Part shown: positions 14,494 to 14,740 of the stretch, piece by piece
Position numbering within the stretch: position 1 is the first letter of the stretch
Layout: every line of letters begins with the position of its first letter
Assembly (NCBI GenBank): GCA_041477005.1
Contig: JBGOUJ010000125.1
Coordinates: forward strand, 1 to 14,740
DNA from: JBGOUJ01 sp041477005
Lineage (GTDB): Bacteria > Acidobacteriota > Terriglobia > Bryobacterales > JACQDG01
Length of the DNA stretch: 14,740 nucleotides
Direction of reading: 5' to 3'
Translations under genes and position numbers: made by a program
The notes under the pieces: generated by a model
Told to the model about the DNA's origin: nothing
The model's database searches: none
What the model saw: only the letters and a program-made list of their open reading frames with translations

Positions 14494-14740
14494 GGCGGAT
14501 TCCGGATCCCTCCCTCTAAGTTTTTTTCATCCCGCTGCCGACACATCCTGCGCCGGCACTAACTGCTTCCGGCACGCCCTCGCTGCAAAGCATTCGCCAT
14601 CCTCGCAGCGACACCGACGACGTTTGTTTTCAACGGAGATAGACCAACGCGCCGCCGCCCAACTGTCAGGCGCTTGACGGTCAGTGCCGGAAACACTATG
14701 TCTTCCAACGTCGCAGGCCTAGCGATCCAGGACTAACCCC
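14494..14740. other. Noncoding upstream region of the sigma factor gene to window end
   Basis: These 247 bp have no supported gene. They contain an A7 run on the sigma-gene strand just before its ribosome-site-like GA-rich tract, and no convincing promoter facing the sigma gene. A weak plus-strand promoter candidate lies near the end and may serve a gene beyond the window. Confidence 0.5.
14674..14702 (+). promoter_or_regulatory. Weak sigma-70-like promoter candidate facing out of the window
   Basis: TTGACG (14674-14679), a 17-bp spacer and TATGTC (14697-14702, 3 of 6 match). The -35 is good and the -10 poor. It overlaps GTCA/TGAC half-sites (14665-14668, 14675-14678, 14680-14683) that could be an operator. 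Confidence 0.25.

Noticed and set aside
14521..14527. T7 run as an intrinsic terminator
   Set aside because: There is no adjoining GC stem on the plus strand and no plus-strand gene ending there; on the other strand it is an A-run in the sigma gene leader.
1..14740. Defence system, phage, secondary-metabolite cluster or other unusual multi-gene system
   Set aside because: Every sizeable gene belongs to a known housekeeping or envelope family with ordinary spacing; no co-located set of unknown genes is present.

Overview
The window is one stretch of GC-rich bacterial chromosome, almost fully coding, with ordinary housekeeping and envelope genes. No rRNA, tRNA, CRISPR array, transposase or phage gene was seen. 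The gene repertoire and protein flavour (S9C exopeptidase with signal peptide, PTPS-related GT-C-like membrane protein, orphan FliA/WhiG-type sigma factor, TTG and GTG starts) suggest a soil acidobacterium, perhaps near Solibacter/Bryobacter. That placement is an inference from recalled protein similarity, not from a marker gene.

Left part, plus strand (1-5072): a family-2 glycosyltransferase interrupted by an in-frame amber codon, then directly (0 nt) a large polytopic GT-C/YfhO-like membrane protein. A short, uncertain ORF with a good ribosome site but a CTG start follows, then an exported S9 prolyl-oligopeptidase-family peptidase with an intact Ser-Asp-His triad. The first two genes look like a lipid-linked sugar transfer pair.

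Middle, plus strand (5189-9688): an overlapping cluster of murJ (lipid II flippase), a coiled-coil C4 zinc-ribbon protein (zf-RING_7/FlgZ-like), and an acyl-CoA dehydrogenase closest in my memory to the short/branched-chain (ACADSB) type. A 324-bp noncoding block follows, built of heptamer repeats in opposite orientations with 27-bp imperfect terminal inverted repeats and a 94-bp-period duplication. Then comes a small DedA/VTT-family membrane protein.

Right part: a minus-strand pair (dagK-like lipid kinase, then YdjM-type metal-dependent hydrolase, overlapping by 8 nt) diverges from ligA across only 26 bp containing a near-symmetric TATAATA. ligA (complete NAD+-dependent DNA ligase) meets an oppositely oriented FliA/WhiG-family sigma factor tail to tail with 1 nt between the stop codons. 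The last ~250 bp is upstream of the sigma gene and holds only weak regulatory candidates.

I found no convincing new multi-gene system. The items most worth a second look are the amber-split glycosyltransferase, the inverted heptamer-repeat element at 8826-9080, the CTG-initiated small ORF, and signs of leaderless transcription at murJ and ligA.
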